Shown piece by piece: positions 1 through 8,980 of a stretch of DNA of 64,000 nucleotides; positions within the stretch are counted from its first letter, which is position 1; every line of letters begins with the position of its first letter. Where the stretch lies: contig NZ_JAGPOX010000014.1 of NCBI RefSeq assembly GCF_019038435.1, positions 1 through 64,000 of the forward strand, given 5' to 3'. This DNA is from Nocardia alni (GTDB lineage Bacteria; Actinomycetota; Actinomycetes; Mycobacteriales; Mycobacteriaceae). The position numbers were made by a program, and so were the translations under genes. Below the pieces are notes generated by a model that ran no database searches, had not been told where the DNA came from, and saw only the letters and a program-made list of their open reading frames with translations.

Positions 1-9
1 CTCTCTCCG

Positions 10-42
10 TCGTCGGCAGCGTCAGATGTGTATAAGTGACAG
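10..42 (+). other. Nextera/Tn5 sequencing adapter at contig start
   Basis: These 33 bases match the Illumina Nextera read-1 transposase adapter, including the Tn5 mosaic end, at 32 of 33 positions. The one mismatch is a T at 37 where the adapter has A. The match is seen directly against the well-known adapter sequence. Bases 1-42 should be treated as library artefact, so the genomic sequence probably starts near 43 and this is a contig end. Confidence 0.95.
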
Positions 43-101
43 CCGGACATCCTGGGCGCCGATCGACCCCCGACGCGAAACCGCCTAACGCACCGGCCGG
101 G

Positions 102-269
102 TCAGCGATGTCCGCAAACCCATCCGGACGGGACCTCGACATGCACACATCCCGGCCCCGGGCTGGAAGTGGAGAGCCCGCCCGAATTCGGGGTCGAACT
201 GTGGGCGATGAACAGTGTCGCAGTCGTCGCCATCACGGCGACAACACCTGCGAGCATGGGGATTTTCAT
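102..269 (-). CDS. small secreted peptide, 55 aa, unknown function
   Basis: A 55-residue open frame with a clear bacterial signal peptide: MKIPMLAGVV start, then a hydrophobic stretch to about residue 21, and a plausible cleavage near AHS. The mature part is short, rich in Ser, Gly and Pro, and has two cysteines (about residues 41 and 52) that could form one disulfide. A strong ribosome binding site (AGGAGTGAAGGGG) precedes the ATG, which is the main reason for calling it. I recognise no family. It lies near the contig end, so its neighbours on the left are unknown. Confidence 0.6.
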   Translation of the reverse strand: MKIPMLAGVVAVMATTATLFIAHSSTPNSGGLSTSSPGPGCVHVEVPSGWVCGHR

Positions 270-659
270 GTTTGTTCCCCTTCACTCCTATCGGTTTTCG
301 GTAGCTCGGCCACACGGCAGAGCTCGAGAATGTGAAACGATTTTGTGGTTCCCTATGCGGCGTCATCGCCGAGGCGGGCACCCGCGTCGATGCGGTGTGC
401 GGCTCGCAGATCGTCCCGAAGGCCGTCTCATGCCCGCGCTCCCATCATCACGCGCGACCACCACGTCTGTCGAATCCCCTACGGTTAAGATTTGCCGTTA
501 TGCAACGGTCCAATGGGTAACGAGCCGACATTCAGATCACGAAACCCCAGGTGAGGACTTCACAAACCCCGTGCCGGACAGCGTCCAGCGCATCCCGTTA
601 CTTTCGACACATACCCCATCGGCGACGGGTACCAGTGTCCCGGAAACGCTTCTGGACCC
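270..659. other. no gene recognised (390 bp)
   Basis: Stretch between the small secreted peptide and the DUF5666-like gene. The open frames crossing it have no signal peptide, domain or ribosome binding site that I can support. It should hold the promoter of the small secreted peptide on the minus strand. Confidence 0.4.
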
Positions 660-1154
660 TCAGAATCCGCCGATGATCCACGAGGCAGTCAAGGACCCAT
701 CGCCGTATCGCGTCCCGTAGACCGCGATATTCGTCGCGACCGCCAACTGAGACACGCTCGTATGCATCGGTACCAGGACCTTTGTCGAGCGATCGGCATG
801 GACCGTCACCACTCCGGACAACAGAGCATGGATCTTCAAGGTGACGCCATCGTTCGAAACAACCCTGCCCAGCGTAAAGCCATGCCCGACCGGCGTTCCC
901 TGCACCGTCGCGAGCGGCGCACCGGTCCGCGGGGACGAAACAGCCACAGCCGCATGACCGTGGCGACTCACGGCGCCGAACACCACCAGCAACGCGATCA
1001 CCAGGACGAGCCCCCCGACCACCGGGCGCATGACACTCATACGACGGCGACCCACCGAATACTCTTGTGCAGCAACAGGGTCGGCCGCACCCGGCACAGC
1101 ATCGGGCACCCGCCCCTCGGAAAGGCCCGTCCACGGTGTCCGTAGCTCCACCAT
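660..1154 (-). CDS. membrane-anchored DUF5666-like protein
   Basis: A 164-residue protein with a cytoplasmic N-terminus of about 40 residues, one transmembrane helix (GGLVLVIALLVVFGAV) and an extracytoplasmic domain. The domain shows the alternating beta pattern of DUF5666: a GxVVSNDGVTLKIHA strand pair, a TKVLVP segment and a C-terminal VYGTRYGDGSLTAS strand. DUF5666 proteins are small cell-surface beta domains of unknown function. An in-frame GTG at 1295 would lengthen it; ATG at 1154 is chosen because the composition becomes protein-like there, although no strong Shine-Dalgarno is visible. The domain assignment is by eye. Confidence 0.6.
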   Translation of the reverse strand: MVELRTPWTGLSEGRVPDAVPGAADPVAAQEYSVGRRRMSVMRPVVGGLVLVIALLVVFGAVSRHGHAAVAVSSPRTGAPLATVQGTPVGHGFTLGRVVSNDGVTLKIHALLSGVVTVHADRSTKVLVPMHTSVSQLAVATNIAVYGTRYGDGSLTASWIIGGF

Positions 1155-1284
1155 GCCGATATTAAGCGAACCATCACCTACCGGTACGTACCAGACCTCC
1201 CGCTGGAAGGAACCGAAGCCGAAATGGCATCCAGCTACACGGTCCGGACTCGTCCGACACTCGGGCAACTGCTCGGCCCCGGTG

Positions 1285-1404
1285 ATGGGCCACACCTACG
1301 CCGGGCCGGGCGCGGCCATCGGACCCGCGATCACTTTCGGCTACCTCGCGATCATGGTCATCGTCGACCGGGTGAAGCCCGCCGACGACGCGGCCGCGAA
1401 GTAG
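1285..1404 (+). CDS. possible 39-aa single-helix membrane peptide
   Basis: Short open frame with one hydrophobic helix (ITFGYLAIMVIV) and a charged C-terminus. Nearly every codon ends in G or C, which is typical of real genes in this genome. There is no good ribosome binding site before the ATG. The reading frame starting at 1224 could be its displaced N-terminus if there is a frameshift. Recorded as a candidate only. Confidence 0.3.
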   Translation: MGHTYAGPGAAIGPAITFGYLAIMVIVDRVKPADDAAAK

Positions 1405-1555
1405 GCGGAGGGACAGCCCGAAGGCGCACACCGCTCGACAGCCGGGCGACGCAAGTCGAATATGTTGCAGGCCAACCACTTACGTGCACATAGCAGCACC
1501 CTCGGGCCGATCACGTGCCGCACGCGACGTCCCACGTCTCGCACAGCGCTACATC

Positions 1556-2764
1556 TCACCCAGCCTCGAGCACCAGTGGCAGGTGCGCCAGACGCCGGAT
1601 GAACAGGCTCGGCATCTGGGTGTTGGTCGCGTCGTCGGCCAGACGCACCGAACTCGTCGCGGCCAGCAGCCCGTGCACCGCGCGGGCGGTCTCCAGCCTG
1701 GCCAGGTGGGTGCCCAGGCAGAAGTGGATGCCGCGACCGAATGCGATGTGGGACTTGGCACGCGGACGATCCAGCAGCAGCGCGTCCGGATCGGGGAACG
1801 CCTCGGGATCCCGGTTGGCCGCACCGCCCACGATCATCAGCCGGTCGCCCTTGCTCAGCGGCACCCCCAGGAGTTCGGTGTCGCGGGTGGTGACCCGGAA
1901 CTGGCACCGGAACGGATCCTCCAGGCGCACGCACTCCTCCACGAAGACGCCGATCAGATCAGGATCCTGCCGAATACGCTGTTGCAGTTCCGGATCGGCG
2001 GCCAGGTGGTGCGCGGCCGTGCCGATGAGCCCGGACGTGGACTCCATGCCCGCGGACACCATCTGGATCAGGATCGTCACCGCCTCCTGCTCGGTGAGCT
2101 GTCCCGCCCGCAACGCCGCGGCGATGTCGTCCAGCAGTCCGCCGACGGGGCCGGCCAGTGCCTTGCCGAGCTGTTCGCCAAGATAGACGATGAATTCCGC
2201 GACCGCGCCCGCGATCGGCCCCACCCGCTCGGCCATCTTGTCCGGCCGGACCAGGCCGGTGAACAATTCGGTACTCGCCGCGGACCAGACTGTCAGCCGT
2301 TCGATGTCGTCGAGGGGCAGACCGATCATCCCGCACATCACCCGGACCGGCAGCTCACACGCCACCTGCTCCATCCAGTCCCCGCCGCCGGCCCGCACCA
2401 GCTCGGCGATCCGCGGCCGCAGGATGTCGTCCATCTGCCCCGCCATGGTGTCGACAGTGGTGCGGGTGAACGGGCGGTGCACGATATTCAGGTGCAGGGT
2501 GTGCACCGGCGGATCGGCGCTGATCAGCACGTCGACGGGCGTGGGCGCGTCGGGGCCGACGGGCAGCAGGTCGGCGACGTTGTTGGAGAACGTCTCCGAT
2601 TCCTCCATGACCTGGCTGACGCCGCGGTAACTGAGCACCACGTACATCTGCTGTTCCGGCAGCCAGTGGATCGGCGCGACGGACCGCAGCCGTTCGTAGA
2701 TGGGGTAGGGGTCTTCCAACGCCGTCGAACCGAAAAGGTCGTCGGTCACTGTCGGAGCGTGCAT
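1556..2764 (-). CDS. cytochrome P450 (first)
   Basis: A 402-residue soluble bacterial P450, the usual length. The I-helix oxygen-activation motif reads SAGMESTSG, the ExxR motif is in EECVRL, and the heme-binding loop is FGRGIHFCLG with the thiolate Cys at residue 349. These enzymes take electrons from a ferredoxin and hydroxylate or couple small molecules. The ATG at 2764 is chosen because AGAGAGG lies just upstream and the family N-terminus (DDLFG...DPYPIYERLR) begins there; the frame stays open further upstream. It is divergent from the SDR at 2964. The substrate is unknown; the context suggests tailoring of an aromatic product of the neighbouring cluster. Confidence 0.9.
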   Translation of the reverse strand: MHAPTVTDDLFGSTALEDPYPIYERLRSVAPIHWLPEQQMYVVLSYRGVSQVMEESETFSNNVADLLPVGPDAPTPVDVLISADPPVHTLHLNIVHRPFTRTTVDTMAGQMDDILRPRIAELVRAGGGDWMEQVACELPVRVMCGMIGLPLDDIERLTVWSAASTELFTGLVRPDKMAERVGPIAGAVAEFIVYLGEQLGKALAGPVGGLLDDIAAALRAGQLTEQEAVTILIQMVSAGMESTSGLIGTAAHHLAADPELQQRIRQDPDLIGVFVEECVRLEDPFRCQFRVTTRDTELLGVPLSKGDRLMIVGGAANRDPEAFPDPDALLLDRPRAKSHIAFGRGIHFCLGTHLARLETARAVHGLLAATSSVRLADDATNTQMPSLFIRRLAHLPLVLEAG

Positions 2765-2963
2765 GAAGGCGTGCCTCTCTGGAGATTGCCGAGTTGTCGG
2801 GGAATCGACCGGATGGGAAAGCGCAAACACCTTGTCGGCCAACATTTCTCGTCGTCGAGTAAACGGGGTGGCGGACGCGGCGCGGAGTGATCTACTCCCG
2901 TATCGTGCGCGCTGGAGGCAAGCCGCTTCCACGGTTTCACGAGCCGAACGAAGTCAGGTCGAG
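2765..2963. promoter_or_regulatory. divergent promoter region, P450 / SDR
   Basis: The 199 bp between the divergent P450 (minus) and SDR (plus) genes must contain both promoters. I did not find a convincing operator in it. Placement rests on gene orientation only. Confidence 0.45.
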
Positions 2964-3653
2964 ATGAAACGAATTTTGATCACCGGCGCCAACAAGGGGT
3001 TGGGATTCGAGGCGACTCGTCAGCTCACCGCCCTGGGACACCGGGTGTGGCTGGGCAGTCGCGACAAGCAGCGAGGGGAACAGGCCGCACAGGCGGCCGC
3101 GGCGAGGTTCGTCCCACTCGACGTCACCGACGACGCCTCGGTGGCCGCGGCCGCCGAGGAGATCCGGCAGGAGTCGGGCGGCCTGGACGTGCTGATCAAC
3201 AATGCGGGCATCGCCGCGTTCCCCGACGGCGCGGGGCAGACCGACGCCGACACCTTCCGAAACCTGTTCGAGGTCAACCTTTTCGGGGTCGTGCGGGTGA
3301 CGCAGGCATGCCTTCCGCTGTTGCAGGACGGCCGCCTTCCCGTGGTGATCAACGTGAGCAGTGGCTTGGGCTCGCTCGCGCTGGTCTCCGATCCGGCCCG
3401 GCCGGAGGCCGCGTATTCGCCCGTGGCCTACTGCTCGTCCAAGGCGGCGCTGAACATGCTGACCGTGCAATACGCCAAATCCTTTCCCGAAATCCGTTTC
3501 GCCGCCATAAGTCCGGAGTTGGCGGCCACCGATCTCACCGGATTCCGGGGTGGCCCGGTCGAGTCGGCGGTCTCGGCGGTGGTGGCCGCCGCGGTAGCCG
3601 AGGCGGGCCCGACCGGGATCTTCGCCGCCGCGGACGGCCCGCTGCCCTGGTGA
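2964..3653 (+). CDS. short-chain dehydrogenase/reductase
   Basis: A 229-residue classical SDR. The NAD(P)-binding motif TGANKGLG is at residues 7-14, NNAG at 79-82, and the catalytic YxxxK appears as YCSSK at 156-160, with an active-site serine in the NVSSG segment before it. The sequence resembles the carbonyl-reductase-like subgroup (NKGLGFEATRQL). The ATG at 2964 is chosen because the Rossmann fold starts at once after it, although the frame is open for 67 codons more. It is divergent from the first P450 and convergent with the second, 23 bp away. The substrate is unknown. Confidence 0.85.
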   Translation: MKRILITGANKGLGFEATRQLTALGHRVWLGSRDKQRGEQAAQAAAARFVPLDVTDDASVAAAAEEIRQESGGLDVLINNAGIAAFPDGAGQTDADTFRNLFEVNLFGVVRVTQACLPLLQDGRLPVVINVSSGLGSLALVSDPARPEAAYSPVAYCSSKAALNMLTVQYAKSFPEIRFAAISPELAATDLTGFRGGPVESAVSAVVAAAVAEAGPTGIFAAADGPLPW

Positions 3654-3676
3654 CCCGCGACGCGGCTCGGCTCGCC

Positions 3677-4918
3677 TCATCGCGCCAGGGTGATCGGCAG
3701 ATTGTCCAGGCGGCGCAGGAACGTGCCGAGCCGCCATTCGGCGTCTTGCGCGGGAATGCGTAACGTGCTGCCGGGAAAACGATCCAGTAGCGCCCGCAGT
3801 CCGATCTCGGTCGCCATGCGTCCCAGTTGCGCACCCATGCACCGATGGGTGCCGAAGCCGAAGCCGAGATGCCCTCGGCCCGTGCGCGCGACGTCGAAAC
3901 GATCCGGATCGGGGAAACGGCGCGGGTCGCGGTTGGCCGACGCGACGGACAGCAGGATCAGCTCGCCCGGCGCGAGCGTCACCTCCCCCAGTTCCAGCGG
4001 CCGATCGAAGAAGCGCGGCGGCAGCATCCGGAACGGCGACTCGAAACGCAGGATCTCGTCCACACAACCCTGGTAGTCCAGGGCGCGCGCCTTGGCCAGT
4101 TCCTCGGGCCGGCTCAGCAGGAGCAGCAGACCGTTGCCGATCGCGACGGTCGGTTCCGAGGCGGCGACGGTGAGCATGATGATCGTCGAGGCCAGCTCGT
4201 CGGCGTCGATGCGGCCCTCGTCGTCGTGCAGGCTCAGCAGCCAGGTGAACAGGTCGTCACCGGGCTCGGCCCGTTTGAATTCGACCATCCGCAAGGCGAA
4301 TTCGTACAGCAGCCGCCCGCCCGCCTCGATCCGCTCGATCGTCGGCGCGGTGAGCATCTCGGTCTCCCACACCGGGAACCCGTCCCGCTCGCCCTCCGGA
4401 ATCCCCAGCAGCTCGCTCGCGAACGTCGCGGAGAACGGCCGGGCGAACTGGTCGACCGCGTCGATCCGCGCACCGGCGCAGAATCCGTCCGCGAGCCGGT
4501 CGGCGACGCGTTCGAGCCGGAGCCGGTAGTCCGTGAGCCGCCCCGGACTGAACATCGGCCCGAGGACCGTCCGCAGCCGATGGTGATCCGCACCGTCACG
4601 GTCCAGGACGCTGCGGCGGGACTCGGGCGCGAAACGGGCCTTGCGCTCGGGCCGGATCATGGACTGCGGCACCACCTGCCTGCGGCGTCCGACCAGATCC
4701 TTGCCCAGCTCGGGATCGGCGAGGATCGTGTGCACGTCGTCGTACCGGGTCACCACCCACATGCGAAAACCGTTGTTGATCACGGGAACCGCGGGCGAGA
4801 GCCGCTGGATGAGACGCAGGGTCGGATACGGATCGCGCATGAATTCCCGCGTGATCAGCTTCATCGGATTCTCGTGGGTCGCGGCCGCGACTCGCTGTGT
4901 CAGTTCGGTGTCGTCCAT
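3677..4918 (-). CDS. cytochrome P450 (second)
   Basis: A 413-residue bacterial P450. The heme loop is GFGTHRCMGAQLG with Cys at residue 360, and ExxR is in DEILRF. The I-helix site reads VAASEPTVA, where the usual acidic-Thr pair is E-P-T with an inserted proline, a mild deviation that may affect proton delivery. The ATG at 4918 shares one base with the TGA of the upstream aldo/keto reductase gene, so the two are translationally coupled. The frame extends further upstream but lies inside that gene. It probably acts with the reductase on a cluster intermediate. Confidence 0.88.
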   Translation of the reverse strand: MDDTELTQRVAAATHENPMKLITREFMRDPYPTLRLIQRLSPAVPVINNGFRMWVVTRYDDVHTILADPELGKDLVGRRRQVVPQSMIRPERKARFAPESRRSVLDRDGADHHRLRTVLGPMFSPGRLTDYRLRLERVADRLADGFCAGARIDAVDQFARPFSATFASELLGIPEGERDGFPVWETEMLTAPTIERIEAGGRLLYEFALRMVEFKRAEPGDDLFTWLLSLHDDEGRIDADELASTIIMLTVAASEPTVAIGNGLLLLLSRPEELAKARALDYQGCVDEILRFESPFRMLPPRFFDRPLELGEVTLAPGELILLSVASANRDPRRFPDPDRFDVARTGRGHLGFGFGTHRCMGAQLGRMATEIGLRALLDRFPGSTLRIPAQDAEWRLGTFLRRLDNLPITLAR

Positions 4919-5892
4919 CACGCGAAGCTCCGTTCGGGATACCCGATGGGCGGCACGGACAGCAGATCGAGCTGCTCGGCCGCCTCCGGGGGCAGGCTCA
5001 GCCCGTCCGCGAGGAGTATCTGCCGCAGCTGATCGCTGGTGCGCGCTCCGACGATGCAACTCGCCACCCCGGGCCGGTCCCGCACCCAGGCCAAGGCCAC
5101 GGCCGGCGGCGGCACGCCGAGCGCGGCGGCCGTGGAACGCACGGCGTCGACGACGGCATCGCTGTTCGGCGTCAGCAGCAGTGGTTCGACATATCGCCGG
5201 AAGAATCCGGACGTCCGGGTGCCACGAGGTTCGTCACGGTACTTTCCCGTCAGCACCCCTCTGCCCAGCGGAGCCCAGGCCAGTACGCCGATCTCGAAAT
5301 GCGCTGCGGCGGGAATTATTTCGCGCTCGATCCCTCTGCTCAGCAGCGAATACTCGGCCTCCACGGATGCCAACGGCGCCCCGCCGCAGGCGATCTGATG
5401 TTCGGCCGCGGCGCCGAGTTGCCATCCGCTGTAGTTGCTCACGCCGATGTTCCCGACCCTGCCGCTGGTGACGGCCGTGTCCAGGGCTGCGAGAGTCTCC
5501 GCCAGCGCGGTCTCCGAATCCCAGGCGTGCACCTGCCAGATGTCGACGTGATCGGTGCCCAGTCGCCGCAGCGAGCCGTCCAGGGCCGCCAGCAGATGTT
5601 TCGCGGACGCGTCGAAACCTATCGAGCGCGGGCCGCCGACTCCACCCGCCTTGGTGGCGATGACCACTTCGGAGCGTGCGATGGTGGTGCCGAGAATGCC
5701 GCCGATGATCTCCTCGGCGCGACCGTCGACGCCGTAGACGTCGGCCGTGCCGAGCAGGGTTCCGCCGGCATCGGCGAAGAGTTTCACCTGTGCGGCCGCA
5801 TCGGCCGCGTCGGTGGTCAGACCCCAGGTGGCCGTTCCGAGACCGAGGCGCGAGACCTCGGTATCCGAGCGGCCCAGTGTGCGGGTCAGCAT
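4918..5892 (-). CDS. aldo/keto reductase
   Basis: A 324-residue AKR-fold NADPH oxidoreductase of the YghZ/AKR11-like type. The catalytic tetrad is visible: Asp and Tyr in GTADVYG, Lys in VIATKAGG and His in IWQVHAWD. The cofactor-binding end is in the ASCIVGARTSDQL segment. The N-terminus MLTRTLGRSDTEVSRLGLG is typical and sets the start at 5892, with TGAGG upstream. It is the first gene of an operon with the P450 that follows. Reduction of an aldehyde or ketone intermediate is inferred; the actual substrate cannot be read from the sequence. Confidence 0.88.
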   Translation of the reverse strand: MLTRTLGRSDTEVSRLGLGTATWGLTTDAADAAAQVKLFADAGGTLLGTADVYGVDGRAEEIIGGILGTTIARSEVVIATKAGGVGGPRSIGFDASAKHLLAALDGSLRRLGTDHVDIWQVHAWDSETALAETLAALDTAVTSGRVGNIGVSNYSGWQLGAAAEHQIACGGAPLASVEAEYSLLSRGIEREIIPAAAHFEIGVLAWAPLGRGVLTGKYRDEPRGTRTSGFFRRYVEPLLLTPNSDAVVDAVRSTAAALGVPPPAVALAWVRDRPGVASCIVGARTSDQLRQILLADGLSLPPEAAEQLDLLSVPPIGYPERSFA

Positions 5893-6145
5893 GAGTGCCT
5901 CACAAGGTTGCGCACAAGGCTTCGACAAGACAGGGCGGCGCGATCCGGGAGATCGCACAGCGCGAGCGCCCCGCCTAGGGCCGCCACGAAAGTGAGTGTG
6001 CCACACGTGTTCTAGGCATGCCGATGCTGTGAACGCGGCAATCCCGAGTGGTGCGCAGACGTTTACCTTCCCGACGGCAGAAGTAGCCTGGACCGACAGA
6101 CTGCGATAACGATCCGGACGGCATGCGGCGTGCATAGTGATCGCC

Positions 6146-6964
6146 ATGAGCGGCGATCTCGACGACCGGGCCGAGGGCACGGTGGCCCCGCCCACGCCGC
6201 GAGTGCTGGTGACCGGCGGCGGGCACGGACTCGGGCTGGCGTTCACGACCGGTCTGGTCGAGAGCGGCGCGCGAGTCATGATCTGCGGGCGCAAGGAACA
6301 CCACCTCGACGCCGCGGCAACACAACTGGCGAACGCACCGGGCGAGATCGCGACGATGATCGCCGACGTCACCGATCCGCGGGCGGTGCGCGCTGCGGTC
6401 GACGCGGCCGGTGAACGGTACGGCGGCATCGATGTGGTGATCAACAACGCGGGCACGGCGGGTCCCGCCGGACCGACCTGGCAGACCGATCCGTCGCGCT
6501 GGTGGCGCACCATCGAGGTGAACCTGCGCGGCACCGAACTGGTCACCAGAACCGTTGTGCCGCAGATGATCGAGCGCGGTTTCGGCCGGATCGTGAACGT
6601 CACGAGCAACGCCGGACGCACGCGCTGGCCGACCCTGAGCGCCTACGCGGTGTCCAAGGCGGCGGTCGATGCGCTCACCGCCAACCTCGAGGGCGAACTG
6701 AAAGGAACCGGCGTCATCGTGGTGGCGTACGACCCCGGCCTGGTCGAGGCAGGCATGACCCTGGCCTTCCAGAAATCCGGCCCGCAGACCACGGCCTGGG
6801 GGCAAGCCGCGGGTTCCTGGGCGGAGAAGATGCGCAGCGCGGGCCGTTTCACCCCGCTGGAGACCGCGGTCGATTCCCTGGTCCGAGTCGTCGGGGGTGC
6901 GGCGGATCATCGCTCGGGCCGCCACGTGACCGCGGCGGAGATCCAGGACCCACCGGCATGTTGA
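6146..6964 (+). CDS. short-chain dehydrogenase/reductase, paralogue of the ligase-fused SDR
   Basis: A 272-residue classical SDR: TGGGHGLG cofactor loop, NNAG, an active-site serine in NVTSNAG, and YAVSK at about 167-171. Along its length it resembles the SDR domain at the C-terminus of the CoA ligase fusion at 11020-13392: both share the patterns EVNLRGT, a GR(T/S)RWP segment, VAYDPGLV or VAFDPGLV, and a late HxSGxxVT. The start could also be GTG at 6137; neither has a good ribosome binding site. It is first in the plus-strand operon with the flavoprotein, O-methyltransferase and radical SAM genes. Confidence 0.85.
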   Translation: MSGDLDDRAEGTVAPPTPRVLVTGGGHGLGLAFTTGLVESGARVMICGRKEHHLDAAATQLANAPGEIATMIADVTDPRAVRAAVDAAGERYGGIDVVINNAGTAGPAGPTWQTDPSRWWRTIEVNLRGTELVTRTVVPQMIERGFGRIVNVTSNAGRTRWPTLSAYAVSKAAVDALTANLEGELKGTGVIVVAYDPGLVEAGMTLAFQKSGPQTTAWGQAAGSWAEKMRSAGRFTPLETAVDSLVRVVGGAADHRSGRHVTAAEIQDPPAC

Positions 6965-7037
6965 CGGCCACACGCACCCCGCACCCGTCCCACACCGACC
7001 GACGCCCCTCCCTCACGGATCCTCGCAGGAGATCTTC

Positions 7038-7934
7038 ATGAATCAGCGACTGCTCGGCCTCGGCTGCGGGGACTCCCGCGGCAGTGCCGAGATCTTGTTG
7101 AAGTCCGCGCTACGCAGCGCCCAGGACACCGGCGCCTCGGTGGAACTGGTTCGGCTGCAAGACATTCGGCTACCCATCGAGCCCGGCGACTCGGATCGGG
7201 ACATGCTGTGGCTGTGGGAGAGGCTGGCCGAATCCGACGGCGTGATCCTGAGCACGCCCGTCATCTCGCGTTCGATCAGCCCGCGGCTGAAAATGCTCGG
7301 CGACCTGCTGCTCGGCCCGAACGCCGACGCGGTCGCGACCGAGGAGATCCTGGCCGCCGAGCGCGCGGGAACCCCCGCGCCGATTCCGCTGCGGGCCGAC
7401 GAGCGCGTACTCGCGCCCCGGGTCACCGGATTCCTCGCGGTCGGCGGCTCGAAGGCCCCGCGGTGGCGCACGCTCACCCTGCCGCTGATGCATGTGCTGG
7501 CGTTCCCCATGCGGATGTCGGTGATCGATCAGGCCGAGTTCACCGGCGGCGGCTCGCCGCGCTCGATCGTGTTGGACGACAAGGCAATCGAACGCGCGGC
7601 ACTGCTCGGACAGCGCGTCGCGACGCAACTGGGCCGACCGCCGCACGAGGCGCAGTACCTGGGCGAGCCCGGCCTGTGCCCGATGTGCCACCTGTCCGTC
7701 ATCGTCCTGCACGGCGTCGCGGTCGAGTGCGCGACCTGCGGCGCCGCCGGTGAACTCGGCGAACAGGGCGCCGTGCGCTGGACGGATCTGGACGCCTGCC
7801 TCGGCTCGATGGCCGAGAAACGCGCGCACTTCACCGAAATGCTCGAAACCGGCGGAGCGCATGTCGCCCAGCGCGCGCGGATCGAGGAACTCGCCGCGGA
7901 CCTGGATGCCTACGACCCCGTAGTGCATCCCTGA
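7038..7934 (+). CDS. NADPH-dependent FMN reductase-like flavoprotein with zinc-ribbon-like tail
   Basis: A 298-residue flavodoxin-fold protein. The N-terminus LLGLGCGDSRGSAEILLKSAL and the STPVISRSISPRLKMLGD loop are the flavin-binding signature of the NADPH-dependent FMN reductase/WrbA superfamily. An additional C-terminal segment (about residues 213-233) has a CPMCH...CATCG pattern that could bind zinc. A clear AGGAG precedes the ATG. It sits between an SDR and an O-methyltransferase. It could supply reduced flavin or reduce an enoyl or quinone intermediate; both roles are inferred. Confidence 0.75.
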   Translation: MNQRLLGLGCGDSRGSAEILLKSALRSAQDTGASVELVRLQDIRLPIEPGDSDRDMLWLWERLAESDGVILSTPVISRSISPRLKMLGDLLLGPNADAVATEEILAAERAGTPAPIPLRADERVLAPRVTGFLAVGGSKAPRWRTLTLPLMHVLAFPMRMSVIDQAEFTGGGSPRSIVLDDKAIERAALLGQRVATQLGRPPHEAQYLGEPGLCPMCHLSVIVLHGVAVECATCGAAGELGEQGAVRWTDLDACLGSMAEKRAHFTEMLETGGAHVAQRARIEELAADLDAYDPVVHP

Positions 7935-7963
7935 CAGATCAGTTCGAACCCATTCGAGGAACC

Positions 7964-8980
7964 GTGTCCACAGATAACGCGGGCATCGCCCGAATCCTGA
8001 ACATCTTCACTCGCAGCCTCTCCGGATATGTCTTGATCGCAGCCGACCAGAGCGGGCTCATCCCCTTCCTCGCGGCGCACCCCGAAGGACTCACGATCGA
8101 GGAACTGGCGCGCGAGCGGTCCTTCGAACCCCGGCTCACCGCACTCGTCCTGCACGTTCTGGGTCATCTGGAACTCGTCGAGGCGCACGGCGACAGGTTC
8201 CGGGCCACGGAAGTGGCCGCGCGCCATCTCGATCCGTCGAAACCCGCCTACTGCGGCGGCTGGCTGAACTTCCTGTACGCCGGACGCGAATTCAGTTTCG
8301 GCAAGCTGGGCGAATACCTCACCGCAGGATCGGCTCCGGCCCCGCAGAGCAACTACGACGAGAACACCGACATCCTGAGGTTCATGATGTCGGCGTGGGG
8401 CCCGATCGGGACCGCGGCGGCCGACGCGTTCGTCCGGCGGACCGATCTGTCGGGTGCGCGGCGCATCCTGGATCTCGGCGCGGGCAACGGCGCGTTCACC
8501 ATCGCGGCCCTGTCCGCCGTGCCGGAGGCCACGGCGACCGCCATCGACCTTCCCTACCAGGTCGAGGCCCTGCAAGCCCATGTCGACGCGGCCGGCCTGT
8601 CGGACCGGGTAGAGGTCGTGGCGGGCGACGTGCTCGAGGGCGATCTCCCCTCCGGTTACGACACGGTGTTTCTCAACAACGTCCTGCACGCCTGGGATCC
8701 CAGCCGTTACGCGAAGGCGCTGGCCTCGTGCGCGGCTGCCCTGCGGCCCGGCGGCACGATCCACATCCGCGAGCACATGCTGGACGGCTTCGGACCCGAG
8801 CACCGGGTGGAACCGGCGCTCACCGCCCTCGGCATCGTGACCACGGGCGGCCAGGGCGGCGCGACCGATGTCGGCGACTTCCGAAACCTGTTGCACGAGT
8901 CCGGATTCGGCGAGGTGACCGTCGAGCCGCTGCCGGACCAGCCGGACTGTTCCCATCTGATCACGGGGAGAAGACTGTGA
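7964..8980 (+). CDS. SAM-dependent O-methyltransferase, dimerising type (O-MT family 2)
   Basis: A 338-residue enzyme with an N-terminal winged-helix dimerisation domain (about residues 1-100; GYVLIAADQSGLIPFL start) and a C-terminal Rossmann methyltransferase domain. The SAM-binding motif DLGAGNGAFT is near residue 169, and a later VVAGDVLEGDLPSGYD segment follows. This is the fold of plant caffeate and acetylserotonin methyltransferases and of many antibiotic phenol methyltransferases. GTG start with GAGGA upstream. It overlaps the radical SAM gene by four bases. Methylation of a phenolic hydroxyl on the cluster product is the likely role. Confidence 0.85.
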   Translation: MSTDNAGIARILNIFTRSLSGYVLIAADQSGLIPFLAAHPEGLTIEELARERSFEPRLTALVLHVLGHLELVEAHGDRFRATEVAARHLDPSKPAYCGGWLNFLYAGREFSFGKLGEYLTAGSAPAPQSNYDENTDILRFMMSAWGPIGTAAADAFVRRTDLSGARRILDLGAGNGAFTIAALSAVPEATATAIDLPYQVEALQAHVDAAGLSDRVEVVAGDVLEGDLPSGYDTVFLNNVLHAWDPSRYAKALASCAAALRPGGTIHIREHMLDGFGPEHRVEPALTALGIVTTGGQGGATDVGDFRNLLHESGFGEVTVEPLPDQPDCSHLITGRRL

